Assembly (NCBI RefSeq): GCF_946404245.1
Contig: NZ_CAMJCX010000002.1
Coordinates: forward strand, 1 to 64,000
Reading direction: 5' to 3'
DNA from: an uncultured Methanobrevibacter sp.
GTDB taxonomy: Archaea; Methanobacteriota; Methanobacteria; Methanobacteriales; Methanobacteriaceae
Length of the DNA stretch: 64,000 bases
Both the position numbers and the translations under genes were made by a program. The notes under the pieces were generated by a model. The model saw nothing but the letters and a program-made list of their open reading frames with translations. It searched no databases and was not told the DNA's origin. How positions within the stretch are numbered: position 1 is the stretch's first letter; every line of letters starts with the position of its first letter. Positions 33,985-43,777 of the stretch are shown piece by piece.

Positions 33985-36246
33985 TTGAAAACTAAATGTC
34001 CGAAATGTAAAGGTATAGGTTCCGTTGTTGTGGACTATAAAGAATGTGATGCATGTGGCGGAACAGGATATGAAGATGATTTATTTGATGTGGGAAGCCA
34101 TTTTAAAGGAGTCAACAGCAAGGCAAAAGCGAAATTTGATTTAGGCTCAGACCAGGACATTCCATGTGAAGTCTGTAATGGAAAAGGGCAGGTGGAAGTG
34201 TTTGAGGAATGCCCTCGCTGTCATGGAACCGGTCAGATTAATGTATGCAGGGACTGCGGAAAACTGATTTCAGAAAGTTTAGATTTATGTGATGACTGTA
34301 AAGAAAAAAGAAAGGTAGAAAAAATGAAGCATGATGAATTTGAAGCCCGCAGAAAAGCGGCTCGTGATGTGTATGTTTTGGATTCCTTGTGTCAGATGAG
34401 GGACATTGACAAGGACAGATTATATAGAGGTAAAATAACAAGAATCGAAAGGTATGGTGCTTTCGTATCTCTAAACAATAACGTATGGGGACTTATGAGA
34501 GGAGATGTCTCTGGTTATAAGGTCGGTGAAGATGTAATTGTATTCATTACCGCAATCAAGTCAAGGGAAGGAAAAATTGATTTTGCACCTGCTTATGTTG
34601 ATTCATACAATCTTAAAAGACTCACCAAATCAATTCCAAGAACTTTAATCAGTAAGTTGGAAGAGAAAAAAGGCAAAATGGTTAGAATTGACGGTGAGGT
34701 TCAGCAGATTCAGCAGACTTCCGGTCCGACAATATTCATAATAAATGATGAAAGCGGAACAACCGAGATTGCCGCATTTGACAAGGCCGGCGAAAGGTCC
34801 TATCCTGAAATTGAGCTTGGCGATGCGGTGCAGGTCATCGGTGAAGTTAATGAACATGGCGGAAAGACACAGATTGAGTCATCTTCAATGACAAAACTTT
34901 CCGAAGAAAATACTATCAAGCTACATAAGTTAATAGACGATGCATTAAACAAAAGAGCAGAGCCTCAACATGTTGATTTCTTGGTCAAAAGTGATGTTTT
35001 AAACAGACTCAAACCTAAGATGAGAGAGGCTGCACAGAAAATCCGAAGGGCAATTCTTGACGGAAGAACCGTTTTGCTCAGACATCACAATGATGCCGAC
35101 GGAATATGTTCAGGAGTTGCAATGGAAAAGGCTATCGTTCCTTTGATTGAAAAGGTAAATCCAAGCAATGACGCTCAATATTATTATTTCAAACGTTCTC
35201 CAAGTAAAGCACCATTCTATGAGCTTGAAGATGTTGTTAAAGATTTATCCTTTGCTCTTGAAGACCAGGAAAGGCACGGTCAGAAATTGCCTCTGATTGT
35301 TCTTCTGGACAACGGGTCAACTGAAGAGGACATTGTCGCACTGATGCAGGCCAAGATTTATGATATCGAAGTTGTCGTAATAGACCATCACTCTCCGGGT
35401 GAACTTCTCACAAAAGATGAAAGGGACGGCGAGATATACGGCGCAACAGTTGCAGTTGACGAATATGTTGACACACATGTCAATCCTTACCTTGTCGGGG
35501 GAGATTCACAGCTTACAGCCGGAGCCCTGGCAACAGAAGTTGCACACCTGATCAATCCTGACGTGAAGGATTTAATCAAGCACCTCCCGGCAGTTGCCGC
35601 ATTGGGAGACCGTGCGGAATGCGGTGAAGTTTACCAATATCTGCAAATTGCCAGTGAAAAAGGATTTACAAAAGAGCATTTGGCAAAAATAGCTGAATGT
35701 GTTGATTTTGAAGCTTATTTCCTGAGATTTATGAATGGTAGAGGAATAATGGACACCATATTGGCAGTGGATAATTTGGATAAACATGAAAAGATGATTG
35801 ATGCCTTATACAAGGAATATCAAAAGAGAATTGACACCCAACTTAAGGCGGCACTTCCTAATATCAAAAGAACACAGCTTGAAAACGGCATCTATTTCAA
35901 TCTTATTGATGTTGAAAAGTATGCTCATAAATTCACATTCCCTGCTCCTGGAAAAACATGCGGATTTGTCCATGACCATGTGATAAAGGAATTGGGTGAG
36001 GACAAGCCTATTGTAACATTGGGACACGGTCCTGATTTCGGTGTGTTTAGAGCAACTGATGCCGTCAATGAAGAATTTGGCTTTAATGTCAATGATATTG
36101 TAGCAACAATGATTGAAAGGGTTCCGTCAGCAGGAATTGACGGTGGAGGTCATGAATGTGCGGGTTCCATCAAATATATTGAGGGACTTGGAGACGAGGT
36201 ACTGTTCAAGGTTGTTGAAGAGATTCAATCATTGACTAAAAAATAA
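33985..36246 (+). CDS. RecJ-like DHH phosphoesterase with DnaJ zinc finger, S1 and OB domains
   Basis: 753 residues. A DnaJ-type cysteine-rich zinc finger (CPKCKGIG, CDACGGTG, CEVCNGKG, CPRCHGTG) plus a CRDCG ribbon opens the protein; then an S1 domain (YRGKITRIERYGAFVSLNN), an OB-fold (VRIDGEVQQIQQTSGP), and the DHH nuclease core with LRHHNDADGICSG and IDHHSPGE, ending with the DHHA1 GGGHECAG. It resembles the archaeal RecJ/GAN replisome exonucleases plus extra nucleic-acid domains. Start TTG after GAGGGATTAA. Followed after 11 bp by a zinc-ribbon gene. Confidence 0.85.
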   Translation: MKTKCPKCKGIGSVVVDYKECDACGGTGYEDDLFDVGSHFKGVNSKAKAKFDLGSDQDIPCEVCNGKGQVEVFEECPRCHGTGQINVCRDCGKLISESLDLCDDCKEKRKVEKMKHDEFEARRKAARDVYVLDSLCQMRDIDKDRLYRGKITRIERYGAFVSLNNNVWGLMRGDVSGYKVGEDVIVFITAIKSREGKIDFAPAYVDSYNLKRLTKSIPRTLISKLEEKKGKMVRIDGEVQQIQQTSGPTIFIINDESGTTEIAAFDKAGERSYPEIELGDAVQVIGEVNEHGGKTQIESSSMTKLSEENTIKLHKLIDDALNKRAEPQHVDFLVKSDVLNRLKPKMREAAQKIRRAILDGRTVLLRHHNDADGICSGVAMEKAIVPLIEKVNPSNDAQYYYFKRSPSKAPFYELEDVVKDLSFALEDQERHGQKLPLIVLLDNGSTEEDIVALMQAKIYDIEVVVIDHHSPGELLTKDERDGEIYGATVAVDEYVDTHVNPYLVGGDSQLTAGALATEVAHLINPDVKDLIKHLPAVAALGDRAECGEVYQYLQIASEKGFTKEHLAKIAECVDFEAYFLRFMNGRGIMDTILAVDNLDKHEKMIDALYKEYQKRIDTQLKAALPNIKRTQLENGIYFNLIDVEKYAHKFTFPAPGKTCGFVHDHVIKELGEDKPIVTLGHGPDFGVFRATDAVNEEFGFNVNDIVATMIERVPSAGIDGGGHECAGSIKYIEGLGDEVLFKVVEEIQSLTKK

Positions 36247-36257
36247 TTCAGATAAAA

Positions 36258-37142
36258 ATGATTGCAGGCAATTATTGTAAAAAATGCGGGCACAGGATAT
36301 TCCCTAGCGACCAGTACTGCAAGGTTTGCGGTTGTAAAACGGGGTATCACAATGAAGATGCTCATGTTTTTACAATACCATTGTATGATATTGGCTTTTT
36401 TAATTTGGATGTTGATTTTTCGCCATACATCGAAAGCAAACGTGATGACTTTCACTATGAGATATGCTCCTGCGGCTATCTGAATAATGTGGAAAATGAA
36501 TACTGCTATATGTGCGGCGCCAAAAGGGCTCCGAGCAAACTGGAGAAAATCCTCAAAAAGGAGGTTAAGCCAGCTTTTTCTATAGACAATATGCTGTGCG
36601 AGTGCGGCGCAATAAACTCCAGCGAAAACATATACTGCGAGATGTGTGGAAAACGTTTGCATGGAGATGAAAAACCCGTAAACACCAACTACAGCAATTT
36701 CAATCTTGAATTTGACGATTCCGTATTCTGTTTTTGCGGTGAGGAAAACGAAAGATTTTCCAGATTCTGCAGAAACTGCGGAAGGCCCCTGATGAATTAC
36801 GGAAAATCAAATGACATATTCATATTATGCACATGCGCCACAATCAATGAGGCCACCTCTGATTTTTGCATTGAATGCGGCAAAAGTCTAAAAAAGGAAA
36901 ATTCAGTCATAGTATGCATCTGCGGTGAAAAAAATCCCGACGGTTCCAATTTCTGTCAGAGATGCGACAGGCCATTGAATCCTCAAAAAACCTTAAAATC
37001 AAAAATCATCTGTTCCTGTGGTGAAGTATTGGACTGGGACAGTGAATTCTGTTATAATTGCGGAAAAAATGTTAAAGCGGCATTAGCCCGTAAAAATTCA
37101 ATCAATGACACAGTAAAAACAATTAAAGGCATTTTCAGGTAG
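36258..37142 (+). CDS. Protein of seven tandem zinc ribbons
   Basis: 294 residues built almost wholly of zinc ribbons: a first CKKCG...CKVCG unit, then six of the form CxCG...CxxCG (for example CSCGYLNNVENEYCYMCG and CECGAINSSENIYCEMCG), with a linker of variable length between the first four. No catalytic motif; the C-terminal part is basic. Probably a protein- or RNA-binding scaffold. Lies between the RecJ-like gene and a zinc-ribbon metallopeptidase. The first ribbon's start ATG 36258 follows AATTCAGATAAAA, a weak site. Confidence 0.75.
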   Translation: MIAGNYCKKCGHRIFPSDQYCKVCGCKTGYHNEDAHVFTIPLYDIGFFNLDVDFSPYIESKRDDFHYEICSCGYLNNVENEYCYMCGAKRAPSKLEKILKKEVKPAFSIDNMLCECGAINSSENIYCEMCGKRLHGDEKPVNTNYSNFNLEFDDSVFCFCGEENERFSRFCRNCGRPLMNYGKSNDIFILCTCATINEATSDFCIECGKSLKKENSVIVCICGEKNPDGSNFCQRCDRPLNPQKTLKSKIICSCGEVLDWDSEFCYNCGKNVKAALARKNSINDTVKTIKGIFR

Positions 37143-37149
37143 TGATAAT

Positions 37150-38130
37150 TTGAAGTATTGTGATGTTTGCGGCACATTGAACCCTCGTGAAAACAATTTT
37201 TGCATTCACTGCGGAAACAGACTGATTACAGAACATTTCTGCCCTTACTGTGGCGAACTTAATCTGGATTATGCAACTTCCTGTGTTAAATGCGGAAAGC
37301 AAATCAATCCGATAGCCATTGATGATTTTGATATCTTTTTCAGCCAGTACAATGAGGACTTATTGTCCAATGCCCACATCAGTGACGAGGAATATGTCAC
37401 ATTGCTTTCAAACATATTCAAAAGGGCTGATTATTTTGAAATCAGCGGAAGCACCATTAAAAACAAGATTTTGAATTTTGCAAGCGCCTTTGCCGAATGT
37501 GAAACAAAGTCAAGAGGCTATGAAAGGGGTTCCATTTATCTGGGAAATAAGATAAGCTATGATGACCGTTTGGATGATTCGGTTCAGATAGCAACAATCA
37601 TCCATGAACTGGCTCATTATCTGTTGTTCCTGATAATTGACACGTTACTGTGCAAAATATTGAAGGTAAACACCTCTTCAACTATAGAAAGTTTCGTGTG
37701 GTATTTTTTAACCCTGCCTGAATTTAAAATCATGAATGAGTACTGCGCCCACACTGTTGAAGGCAGGTTCATTCCATACGGATATCAGAATTACGGATCA
37801 TTCAACATGCTGGTGGAGCATCTCAATGTTGATGAGGAAGCGCTGAACGGCATGGTGGTTTTCGGCAATACATTCGCCAATGAGATAATCATATATCTGG
37901 AAAAATTCATCGATGAGGACTTGAGGGATGAGATAAAAATTCAATACAGAAAGGATTCCGTTGCCCCTACTTATAAGTCAATCTTAAGGGAAACTACTGA
38001 CTCATTGCCGTTGAGTATAAAAAATATTACGTTGCTTCAGGTTTTAGTTGATATTTTTAAAGAAGCATCGTCCGAAGATGTTAGAAATGAATTAGAAGAA
38101 ATAAAAAAAGAGATTGAATTAAATTACTAG
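37150..38130 (+). CDS. Zinc-ribbon protein with HELAH metallopeptidase-like motif
   Basis: 326 residues, TTG start behind AGGTAGTGAT. Two N-terminal zinc ribbons (CDVCG...CIHCG, CPYCG...CVKCG) precede a helical domain with IIHELAHYLLFL, an HExxH zinc-protease motif, around residue 155, next to a hydrophobic stretch. A Glu or His farther on (NEYCAHTVEG) could be the third ligand. It follows the seven-ribbon gene after 7 bp, so the two probably act together. Peptidase activity is inferred; family unknown. Confidence 0.65.
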   Translation: MKYCDVCGTLNPRENNFCIHCGNRLITEHFCPYCGELNLDYATSCVKCGKQINPIAIDDFDIFFSQYNEDLLSNAHISDEEYVTLLSNIFKRADYFEISGSTIKNKILNFASAFAECETKSRGYERGSIYLGNKISYDDRLDDSVQIATIIHELAHYLLFLIIDTLLCKILKVNTSSTIESFVWYFLTLPEFKIMNEYCAHTVEGRFIPYGYQNYGSFNMLVEHLNVDEEALNGMVVFGNTFANEIIIYLEKFIDEDLRDEIKIQYRKDSVAPTYKSILRETTDSLPLSIKNITLLQVLVDIFKEASSEDVRNELEEIKKEIELNY

Positions 38131-38420
38131 TCTTTCTTCTTTTTTTCATTGTTTTCGATTGTGTTCAATACATCTTTACCGGTATCGGTCAATCTGTATA
38201 ATCTTCCCTTACGAGCTTCTTCATTTATGCATTCCACAATTTCTTTGCTTTTTAATTCGCTTAGAACTTTTGAAATATGGTTAGTTCTAATTCCACTGTC
38301 TTTTGCAATATGAGTTGGGATTTTAACTTCGTCTCCAATAGATTTCAATGTCTTTTCTCTATATTTGGAAATTTGAACATATGAAGTTAATTTCAAAAGC
38401 TCATCGTTTTCTTTTGACAT
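38127..38420 (-). CDS. Winged-helix transcriptional regulator (MarR/ArsR-like)
   Basis: 97 residues. IPTHIAKDSGIRTNHISKVL is a helix-turn-helix, followed by the wing GRLYRLTDTGKDVL, as in small single-domain archaeal regulators. The ATG (38420) is preceded by TTATGTCAAAAG-type sequence and no strong ribosome site. A perfect inverted repeat lies just upstream and suggests self-control. Overlaps the convergent neighbour by 4 bp. Target genes unknown. Confidence 0.8.
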   Translation of the reverse strand: MSKENDELLKLTSYVQISKYREKTLKSIGDEVKIPTHIAKDSGIRTNHISKVLSELKSKEIVECINEEARKGRLYRLTDTGKDVLNTIENNEKKKKD

Positions 38421-38436
38421 AATAGAATATTATATT

Positions 38437-38451
38437 TTTTATACTATAAAA
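38437..38451. promoter_or_regulatory. Candidate autoregulatory operator, perfect inverted repeat
   Basis: TTTTATACTATAAAA, 7-bp half-sites around a central C, 17 bp upstream of the winged-helix gene's start codon and over its likely promoter. A second, partial copy (TTTTATACCATTTTATAA) follows at about 38455-38472. Confidence 0.45.
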
Positions 38452-38580
38452 TATTTTATACCATTTTATAAGGTGAATATAAGTATTTTAGTCACTGCTT
38501 ACAAGGTATTATTAATAAGAATTAATTATATAATATAATATAGTTAAAAAATAACTTATACTTGAATTAGTTGATTTATC

Positions 38581-39207
38581 ATGAAATGTGAAAACTGTGG
38601 TTTTGAAAATAAGGATACTGCAAAATTCTGTACAAAATGCGGTGCGGAATTTAATGCCGGGCCAGTTGCCTCGCCTGCTGAACCTTCATCCAGCAATAAC
38701 TCAAAATATATTATCATTGCATTGGTAATTGTAATTCTGATTCTTGTTGGATGTGTGGGTTACTTTATGGGGACTATGAATACCGGTGACGCTCAAAGTG
38801 GCGGTGCAGTTGACAATGCTTCTCAAGAGGTTTCATCAAGCGATTCCGGAAATGATGACGGAAGTGCTAAAACTCAAACTACTTCTTCATCAAGCTCAAG
38901 CAGCAAATCCAAGTCATGGGAATCCATAGGCAGCTATTCCGGCTCAGGGTCAGGTTCTCAAACTATCACTGTTCCTGAAGGCCAGATTATGGTTAAGCTT
39001 TCAGCATATCCTATAAAAAATTATGCTACAAACCATCTGTATGTCACAGGCTCCAACGGCCAGTCCGGCGGAGTGGATTGGGGATCCCATAGTGATGTTG
39101 AGACAAGATCTGATTCATTTTCATTTACTTCATCTTCATCCGAGACATTCACAATAGATTACTATGAAACCGTAAGCTGGGAAGTCGAATTTTACCGTTA
39201 TCAGTAA
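38581..39207 (+). CDS. Zinc-ribbon, membrane-anchored protein with Ser-rich linker
   Basis: 208 residues: N-terminal CENCGFENKDTAKFCTKCG zinc ribbon, one membrane helix (YIIIALVIVILILVGCVGYF, about 40-60), a Ser/Asp-rich linker and a C-terminal beta-rich domain of about 90 residues exposed outside. This zinc_ribbon_2-plus-TM layout is frequent in methanogens, but the function is not established. Separate promoter from the upstream winged-helix gene, which faces away. Confidence 0.7.
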   Translation: MKCENCGFENKDTAKFCTKCGAEFNAGPVASPAEPSSSNNSKYIIIALVIVILILVGCVGYFMGTMNTGDAQSGGAVDNASQEVSSSDSGNDDGSAKTQTTSSSSSSSKSKSWESIGSYSGSGSGSQTITVPEGQIMVKLSAYPIKNYATNHLYVTGSNGQSGGVDWGSHSDVETRSDSFSFTSSSSETFTIDYYETVSWEVEFYRYQ

Positions 39208-39276
39208 GTGATTTCAAATCACTTCACTTATTTTTTTTAAAAAATTATTAATATCATAAAAGGGAAATTATCTACT

Positions 39277-39987
39277 ATGTTTTTTGATTTAAATATTAAG
39301 GGAAGTAGCTTTGATGATAATTTAAAATTAGCTATTGAAGCTTCCAAATACGGATGGGAGCACATTAACTTTTCATATGATCAAAATGACTTCAAACAGG
39401 CTCAGGAGTTTAGAGATGAGCTTTCAGATAATTTGGAAAACATTATTGATTTTGATTATACCTTAGAGATTAAATCAAACAACGTTAATGAAATCAGAAA
39501 AATCGTCCGTAAATTCAGAAACAGGGCATCATGCATTTCCGTTGTGGGCGGAGATTTGAAGGTTAACCGGGCAGTGCTTGAAAATGTCCAGATCGATGTG
39601 CTGTCAAGACCGTATCTTAGAAGATATGACAGCGGTCTTAACCATGTTCTGGCCAAGGAAGCTTTAAGAAATAACGTTGCCGTTGAGTTATGCTTCAAGG
39701 ATGTTTTAAAAAGCTATCTGGCTCCAAGGTCTAAAGTCATTTCCAATTTTAAGGACGTTTATACATTATACAGGAAATTTGATTTTCCTTTAATTTTATC
39801 ATCTCGCGCAGAGTCAGTTTTCGATATCAGAACCACCCATGACTTCATCGCTTTTTTTACACAGACCGGCTTGACAGCTTGCGAAATTGAAAAGTCATTC
39901 ATGACTGCAAAAAACATATTAAACTTCAATAAGGATAGGAAGAATATGATTTTAACCGGCGTCAGGAGGGTGGATGATGAAGCTTAG
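39277..39987 (+). CDS. rnp3: Ribonuclease P protein component 3 (Rpp30)
   Basis: 236 residues with the PHP/TIM-barrel fold of Rpp30: start FFDLNIKGSSFDDNLKLAIEA, then VVGGDLKVNRAVLENV, VDVLSRPYLRRYDSGLN and the helical FPLILSSRAES. It binds the RNase P RNA with Rnp2 (Pop5). The gene overlaps rnp2 and opens the archaeal exosome-proteasome cluster. Confidence 0.92.
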   Translation: MFFDLNIKGSSFDDNLKLAIEASKYGWEHINFSYDQNDFKQAQEFRDELSDNLENIIDFDYTLEIKSNNVNEIRKIVRKFRNRASCISVVGGDLKVNRAVLENVQIDVLSRPYLRRYDSGLNHVLAKEALRNNVAVELCFKDVLKSYLAPRSKVISNFKDVYTLYRKFDFPLILSSRAESVFDIRTTHDFIAFFTQTGLTACEIEKSFMTAKNILNFNKDRKNMILTGVRRVDDEA

Positions 39988-40333
39988 GGTATTGCCTCCA
40001 ACTCTCAGAAAGAACAACAGGTATCTGACAGTTGAAATTAAGATAACATCTCCAATCGTTAAGGATGACCTCGTTAACATTGTATGGGATGCCTGCGTTC
40101 GTTTTCAGGGTGAACTGAATACTGCTAACTATAATTTATGGGTAATGAAATTCTATGAGCAGGAACATCATGATGACTACTGCTGCTATAAGGCAATCAT
40201 CAGATGTCAGAGGGGTTATGTTGATGAGGTCCGCTCAGCTTTGGCACTGTCCACTAGATTCAATAACTCCAGAATTGCCATTACGACTGTCGGTCTTTCC
40301 GGCACCATCAAAGCATCACAAAAATATATTTAA
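39977..40333 (+). CDS. rnp2: Ribonuclease P protein component 2 (Pop5)
   Basis: 118 residues from the second of two adjacent ATGs, since GGAGGGTGG would be too close to the first. KLRVLPPTLRKNNRYLTVEI and the end RIAITTVGLSGTIKASQKY match archaeal Pop5, the partner of Rpp30 in RNase P. Overlaps rnp3 by 11 bp. Confidence 0.93.
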   Translation: MKLRVLPPTLRKNNRYLTVEIKITSPIVKDDLVNIVWDACVRFQGELNTANYNLWVMKFYEQEHHDDYCCYKAIIRCQRGYVDEVRSALALSTRFNNSRIAITTVGLSGTIKASQKYI

Positions 40334-40563
40334 TTACTTTTTGTAAGTTTAAAATAGAAAACTATATAAATAATATATTATTATAAATATCAATTGGATT
40401 TATGGAAAAAGAATATAAAATATTTTAATAAACTACAATGTAGTGATTAAAATTAAAATTTGCCTTTTCATGGAAGATTTGGTTTTGATTTTTGAATAAT
40501 ATTTTTTATACGTAGTTGAATTAAAATTTTTAATATTAAAAATAGTATATATGAGGTATTAAT

Positions 40564-41358
40564 ATGCAACCTTTACAAAATGCTGGATACGATAGGGCTA
40601 TTACTGTCTTTAGCCCAGACGGAAGACTTTTCCAAGTTGAATATGCAAGAGAAGCTGTTAAAAGAGGAACTACTTCTATAGGTATTAAAAGTTCTGAAGG
40701 AATTATTTTAGCTGTCGACAAGAGAACTACTTCTAGTTTGGTTGAAGCATCATCTATTGAAAAAATATTCAAAATAGATGAACATATCGGAGCAGCTACT
40801 TCAGGTCTTGTTGCTGATGCAAGAGCTTTGGTTGAAAGAGCAAGAGTTGAAGCTCAAATAAATAAGATCACCTACAGCGAACCTATCAGAGTAGATAGTT
40901 TATCTAAAAAGCTATGTGATATGTTGCAGTTATACACACAGAACGGTGGAGTAAGACCATTCGGTTCCGCCTTAATCATTGGTGGTGTGTATGACGGTAA
41001 ATGCAAACTCTTCGAAACCGATCCAAGTGGTGCATTAATTGAATACAAAGCAACCGCAATCGGTTCAGGCAGAAATGCTGCAATGGAAATCTTTGAAGAA
41101 AAATATGATGATGACTTAACATTGGACGGAGCTATCGAACTTGCTTTAACCGCAATTAATGAAGCAACCGACCATGACACAACTTCACAGAATGTTGAAA
41201 TTGCAGTAATCAAAATCGAAGATGAAAAATACGTCAAACTCTCCCAGGATGAAGTACAAAAATACATTGATGAAGTGCTTGTCGAAGAAGAGGAAGAAGA
41301 AGACGTAGAAGAAGAATCTGAAGAAGTCGAAGAAGACTCCGAAGAAGATGAAGAATAA
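40564..41358 (+). CDS. psmA: Proteasome subunit alpha
   Basis: 264 residues. [21 protein letters not shown] is the diagnostic alpha-subunit N-terminal motif, then [15 protein letters not shown]. It forms the outer rings and gate of the 20S proteasome; the acidic tail of about 30 Glu/Asp/Ser residues is unusually long. Own promoter (230 bp from rnp2). Confidence 0.96.
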   Translation: MQPLQNAGYDRAITVFSPDGRLFQVEYAREAVKRGTTSIGIKSSEGIILAVDKRTTSSLVEASSIEKIFKIDEHIGAATSGLVADARALVERARVEAQINKITYSEPIRVDSLSKKLCDMLQLYTQNGGVRPFGSALIIGGVYDGKCKLFETDPSGALIEYKATAIGSGRNAAMEIFEEKYDDDLTLDGAIELALTAINEATDHDTTSQNVEIAVIKIEDEKYVKLSQDEVQKYIDEVLVEEEEEEDVEEESEEVEEDSEEDEE

Positions 41359-41386
41359 TTTTTATCATTAGTTAGGGGATGTTTCA

Positions 41387-42088
41387 ATGGTTAATGTTGA
41401 TGAAGCAATTATTGCTAAATACGAATATTGTGGTGAACATTTTGAAATATTGGTTGACCCTGATTTAGCAGCTGATTTTAGGAATCCTGATGGTCCGGAT
41501 GTTGCCATTGAAGATCTTTTAGCTGTTGAAGAAATTTTTAAAGACTCCAAAAAAGGAGACAAGGCTTCCGATGAAGCCATGAATAAGATATTTGAAACTA
41601 CAGATCCTATTGAAGTTTCTAAAATTATCCTTGAGAAAGGAACTGTTCAATTAACTGCTGAGCAAAAAAGAAAAATGCAAGAAGATAAAAGAAAATTGGT
41701 TATTAATAAAATAGCTAAAGAAGCAGTTAATCCTCAAAATGGCCTTCCTCATCCGGTTCAAAGAATTGAAAATGCATGTGATGAGGCTAAAGTTAAATTT
41801 GATCCATTCACTTCTGTTGATCAACAAGTTCAAACAGCTTTAAAAGCTATTAAACCGTTAATTCCTATCAGGTTTGAAAAAGCTAGAGTCGCTGTTAGAC
41901 TTCCAGGGTCCGCTGCAGGCAGTGCTTATTCTGTAATTCACGGTTTCGGTGAAATATTAAACGAAGAATGGCAGCAAGATGGTTCATGGATTGGAATTAT
42001 TGAAATGCCTGGAGGTCTTCAAAATTCTTTCGCCGCTAAAATGGCGGAAATTTCAGGTGGAGAAGCAGAAACTAAAACTATTAAATAA
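41387..42088 (+). CDS. sbds: Ribosome maturation protein SBDS
   Basis: 233 residues with three domains: N-terminal VNVDEAIIAKYEYCGEHFEILVDP, a central helical domain beginning LTAEQKRKMQEDKRKLVINK, and a C-terminal ferredoxin-like domain. It helps release the anti-association factor aIF6 from the large subunit. Lies between psmA and rrp4, as in most archaea. Confidence 0.94.
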   Translation: MVNVDEAIIAKYEYCGEHFEILVDPDLAADFRNPDGPDVAIEDLLAVEEIFKDSKKGDKASDEAMNKIFETTDPIEVSKIILEKGTVQLTAEQKRKMQEDKRKLVINKIAKEAVNPQNGLPHPVQRIENACDEAKVKFDPFTSVDQQVQTALKAIKPLIPIRFEKARVAVRLPGSAAGSAYSVIHGFGEILNEEWQQDGSWIGIIEMPGGLQNSFAAKMAEISGGEAETKTIK

Positions 42089-42114
42089 TAATTAATTAAT
42101 CTTATGGGATTATT

Positions 42115-43032
42115 ATGATATATGTGGAAAATAAAGATTTAGTTATTCCTGGTCAGGTATTGGCTGACGATGAATACTATTCAGGAAGAGGTACCTTTAA
42201 AGAAAATGGTAAAGTTTGCTCTTCTTTAATAGGACTTGTTTCTTTAAGGAATAAAAAGATTAGAGTTATTCCTCTTAAAAGCAAATATGTTCCTAAAAAA
42301 GGAGATGTCGTAATAGGTAAAATCAATGATGTCAGATTCTCAATGTGGGATGTTGACATAAATTCACCTTATTCCGGAATTTTACCTGCTTTTGAAGTGT
42401 TTGGTCGTGAGAAAAAAGAGCTCAACAAAGTATATGATGTTGGGGATGTTCTATTTTTAAGAGTTGTCGATGTTGATGAAATCAAGAAGGCAAAACTCGG
42501 TTTGAAAGGAAGAGGAATGGGTAAGTTTAAAGGAGGAATCATTGTAGATATTGCTCCAACTAAAGTTCCTAGATTAATCGGTAAAAAAGGTTCCATGATT
42601 AACATGATTAAAGACAAGACAAAATGTAAAATCGTTGTTGGTCAAAACGGTCTCGTTTGGGTTAAAGGGGACGAAGACATGGAACAGCTTACCAAAAACA
42701 TTATTCATTTAATTGAGGCTGAAGCTCATACTTCCGGTTTAACAAACAAAATCAAAAACAAATTGTATTTAGCTATTGACGGCGAATTGCCTCCTGAAGA
42801 AAACCCTCAAGAGGAAGAGGAATTTGTTTTGGAAAAACCTAAGCTTCAAAATTTCAAAGAAGAATTAGAACAGGAAGAAAGAGAAGCTGAAGAAAAAGCG
42901 AAAAAAGAAAATGAAGATAAACCGAATATTGCTGAAGTCATTGAAGAATTAAAGAGAAAAAACAAAAAGCAAGATAATTCCTTATCTTATGGTGATAACT
43001 CAAATAATTCTTTCATTTTGAATAATAAATAA
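42115..43032 (+). CDS. rrp4: Exosome complex RNA-binding protein Rrp4
   Basis: 305 residues. N-terminal domain, S1 domain ([22 protein letters not shown]) and KH domain ([20 protein letters not shown]) in order, as in archaeal Rrp4, with a charged, Glu/Lys-rich C-terminal extension. It caps the exosome ring of Rrp41/Rrp42 and feeds RNA into it. Confidence 0.95.
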   Translation: MIYVENKDLVIPGQVLADDEYYSGRGTFKENGKVCSSLIGLVSLRNKKIRVIPLKSKYVPKKGDVVIGKINDVRFSMWDVDINSPYSGILPAFEVFGREKKELNKVYDVGDVLFLRVVDVDEIKKAKLGLKGRGMGKFKGGIIVDIAPTKVPRLIGKKGSMINMIKDKTKCKIVVGQNGLVWVKGDEDMEQLTKNIIHLIEAEAHTSGLTNKIKNKLYLAIDGELPPEENPQEEEEFVLEKPKLQNFKEELEQEEREAEEKAKKENEDKPNIAEVIEELKRKNKKQDNSLSYGDNSNNSFILNNK

Positions 43033-43072
43033 TGATTATAAAATCTTCGTATTATAAATTGAGGTAGATATG

Positions 43073-43765
43073 ATGTCTGAAATGATAAGAGAAGATGGTA
43101 GGAAATTTGATGAATTACGCCCTATCAAAATTGAAGCAGGAGTTCTTGAACGTGCGGATGGTTCTGCTTATTTGGAAGTTGGAGGAAATAAAATTTTAGT
43201 AGCTGTATATGGTCCTAGGGAATCTTACATTAGGAGATTACTTCAACCTAATACCGGTGTTATCAGATGCAGATATAACATGGCACCGTTTTCAGTGGAT
43301 GACAGGAAAAGGCCAGGACCTGACAGAAGATCATCTGAAATTTCTAAAATTACCGCTGATGCATTAAGGCCAGCTCTAATGTTGGAAAATTATCCTCGTT
43401 CAATGATTGATATTTATATAGAAGTAATTGAAGCTGAAGGTGGAACCCGTTGTGCAGGAATCACAGCAGCTTCCGTTGCTTTAGTTGATGCTGGAATACC
43501 TATGAAAGATATTGTTGTAGGTTGTGCTGCAGGTAAAGTAAATGACGAAATTGTACTTGACTTGTCTGAAGTTGAAGATAAAGAAGGTCAGGCTGATGTT
43601 CCAATAGCTATGATGCCAAGAACCGGTGAAATCACATTACTGCAAAGTGACGGTGACTTGACTGAAGAAGAATTTGCAAAAGCAATCGATTTGGCTATGG
43701 AAGGATGTCGTCAAGTAAGTGAACTTCAAAAAGAAGCTTTAATGAAAAGGTATTCTACAGAATAG
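43073..43765 (+). CDS. rrp41: Exosome 3'-5' exoribonuclease Rrp41
   Basis: 230 residues, RNase PH-like and the catalytic subunit. [20 protein letters not shown], the phosphate/RNA-binding [21 protein letters not shown], and the phosphate site in [15 protein letters not shown] are conserved. Second ATG chosen; GAGGT spacing fits better. Operon with rrp4 and rrp42. Confidence 0.96.
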   Translation: MSEMIREDGRKFDELRPIKIEAGVLERADGSAYLEVGGNKILVAVYGPRESYIRRLLQPNTGVIRCRYNMAPFSVDDRKRPGPDRRSSEISKITADALRPALMLENYPRSMIDIYIEVIEAEGGTRCAGITAASVALVDAGIPMKDIVVGCAAGKVNDEIVLDLSEVEDKEGQADVPIAMMPRTGEITLLQSDGDLTEEEFAKAIDLAMEGCRQVSELQKEALMKRYSTE

Positions 43766-43777
43766 TGGGTGGATAAT

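Noticed and set aside
40872-41387. 171-aa Ser-rich minus-strand ORF.
   Set aside because: Antisense of psmA's acidic tail; no start signal.
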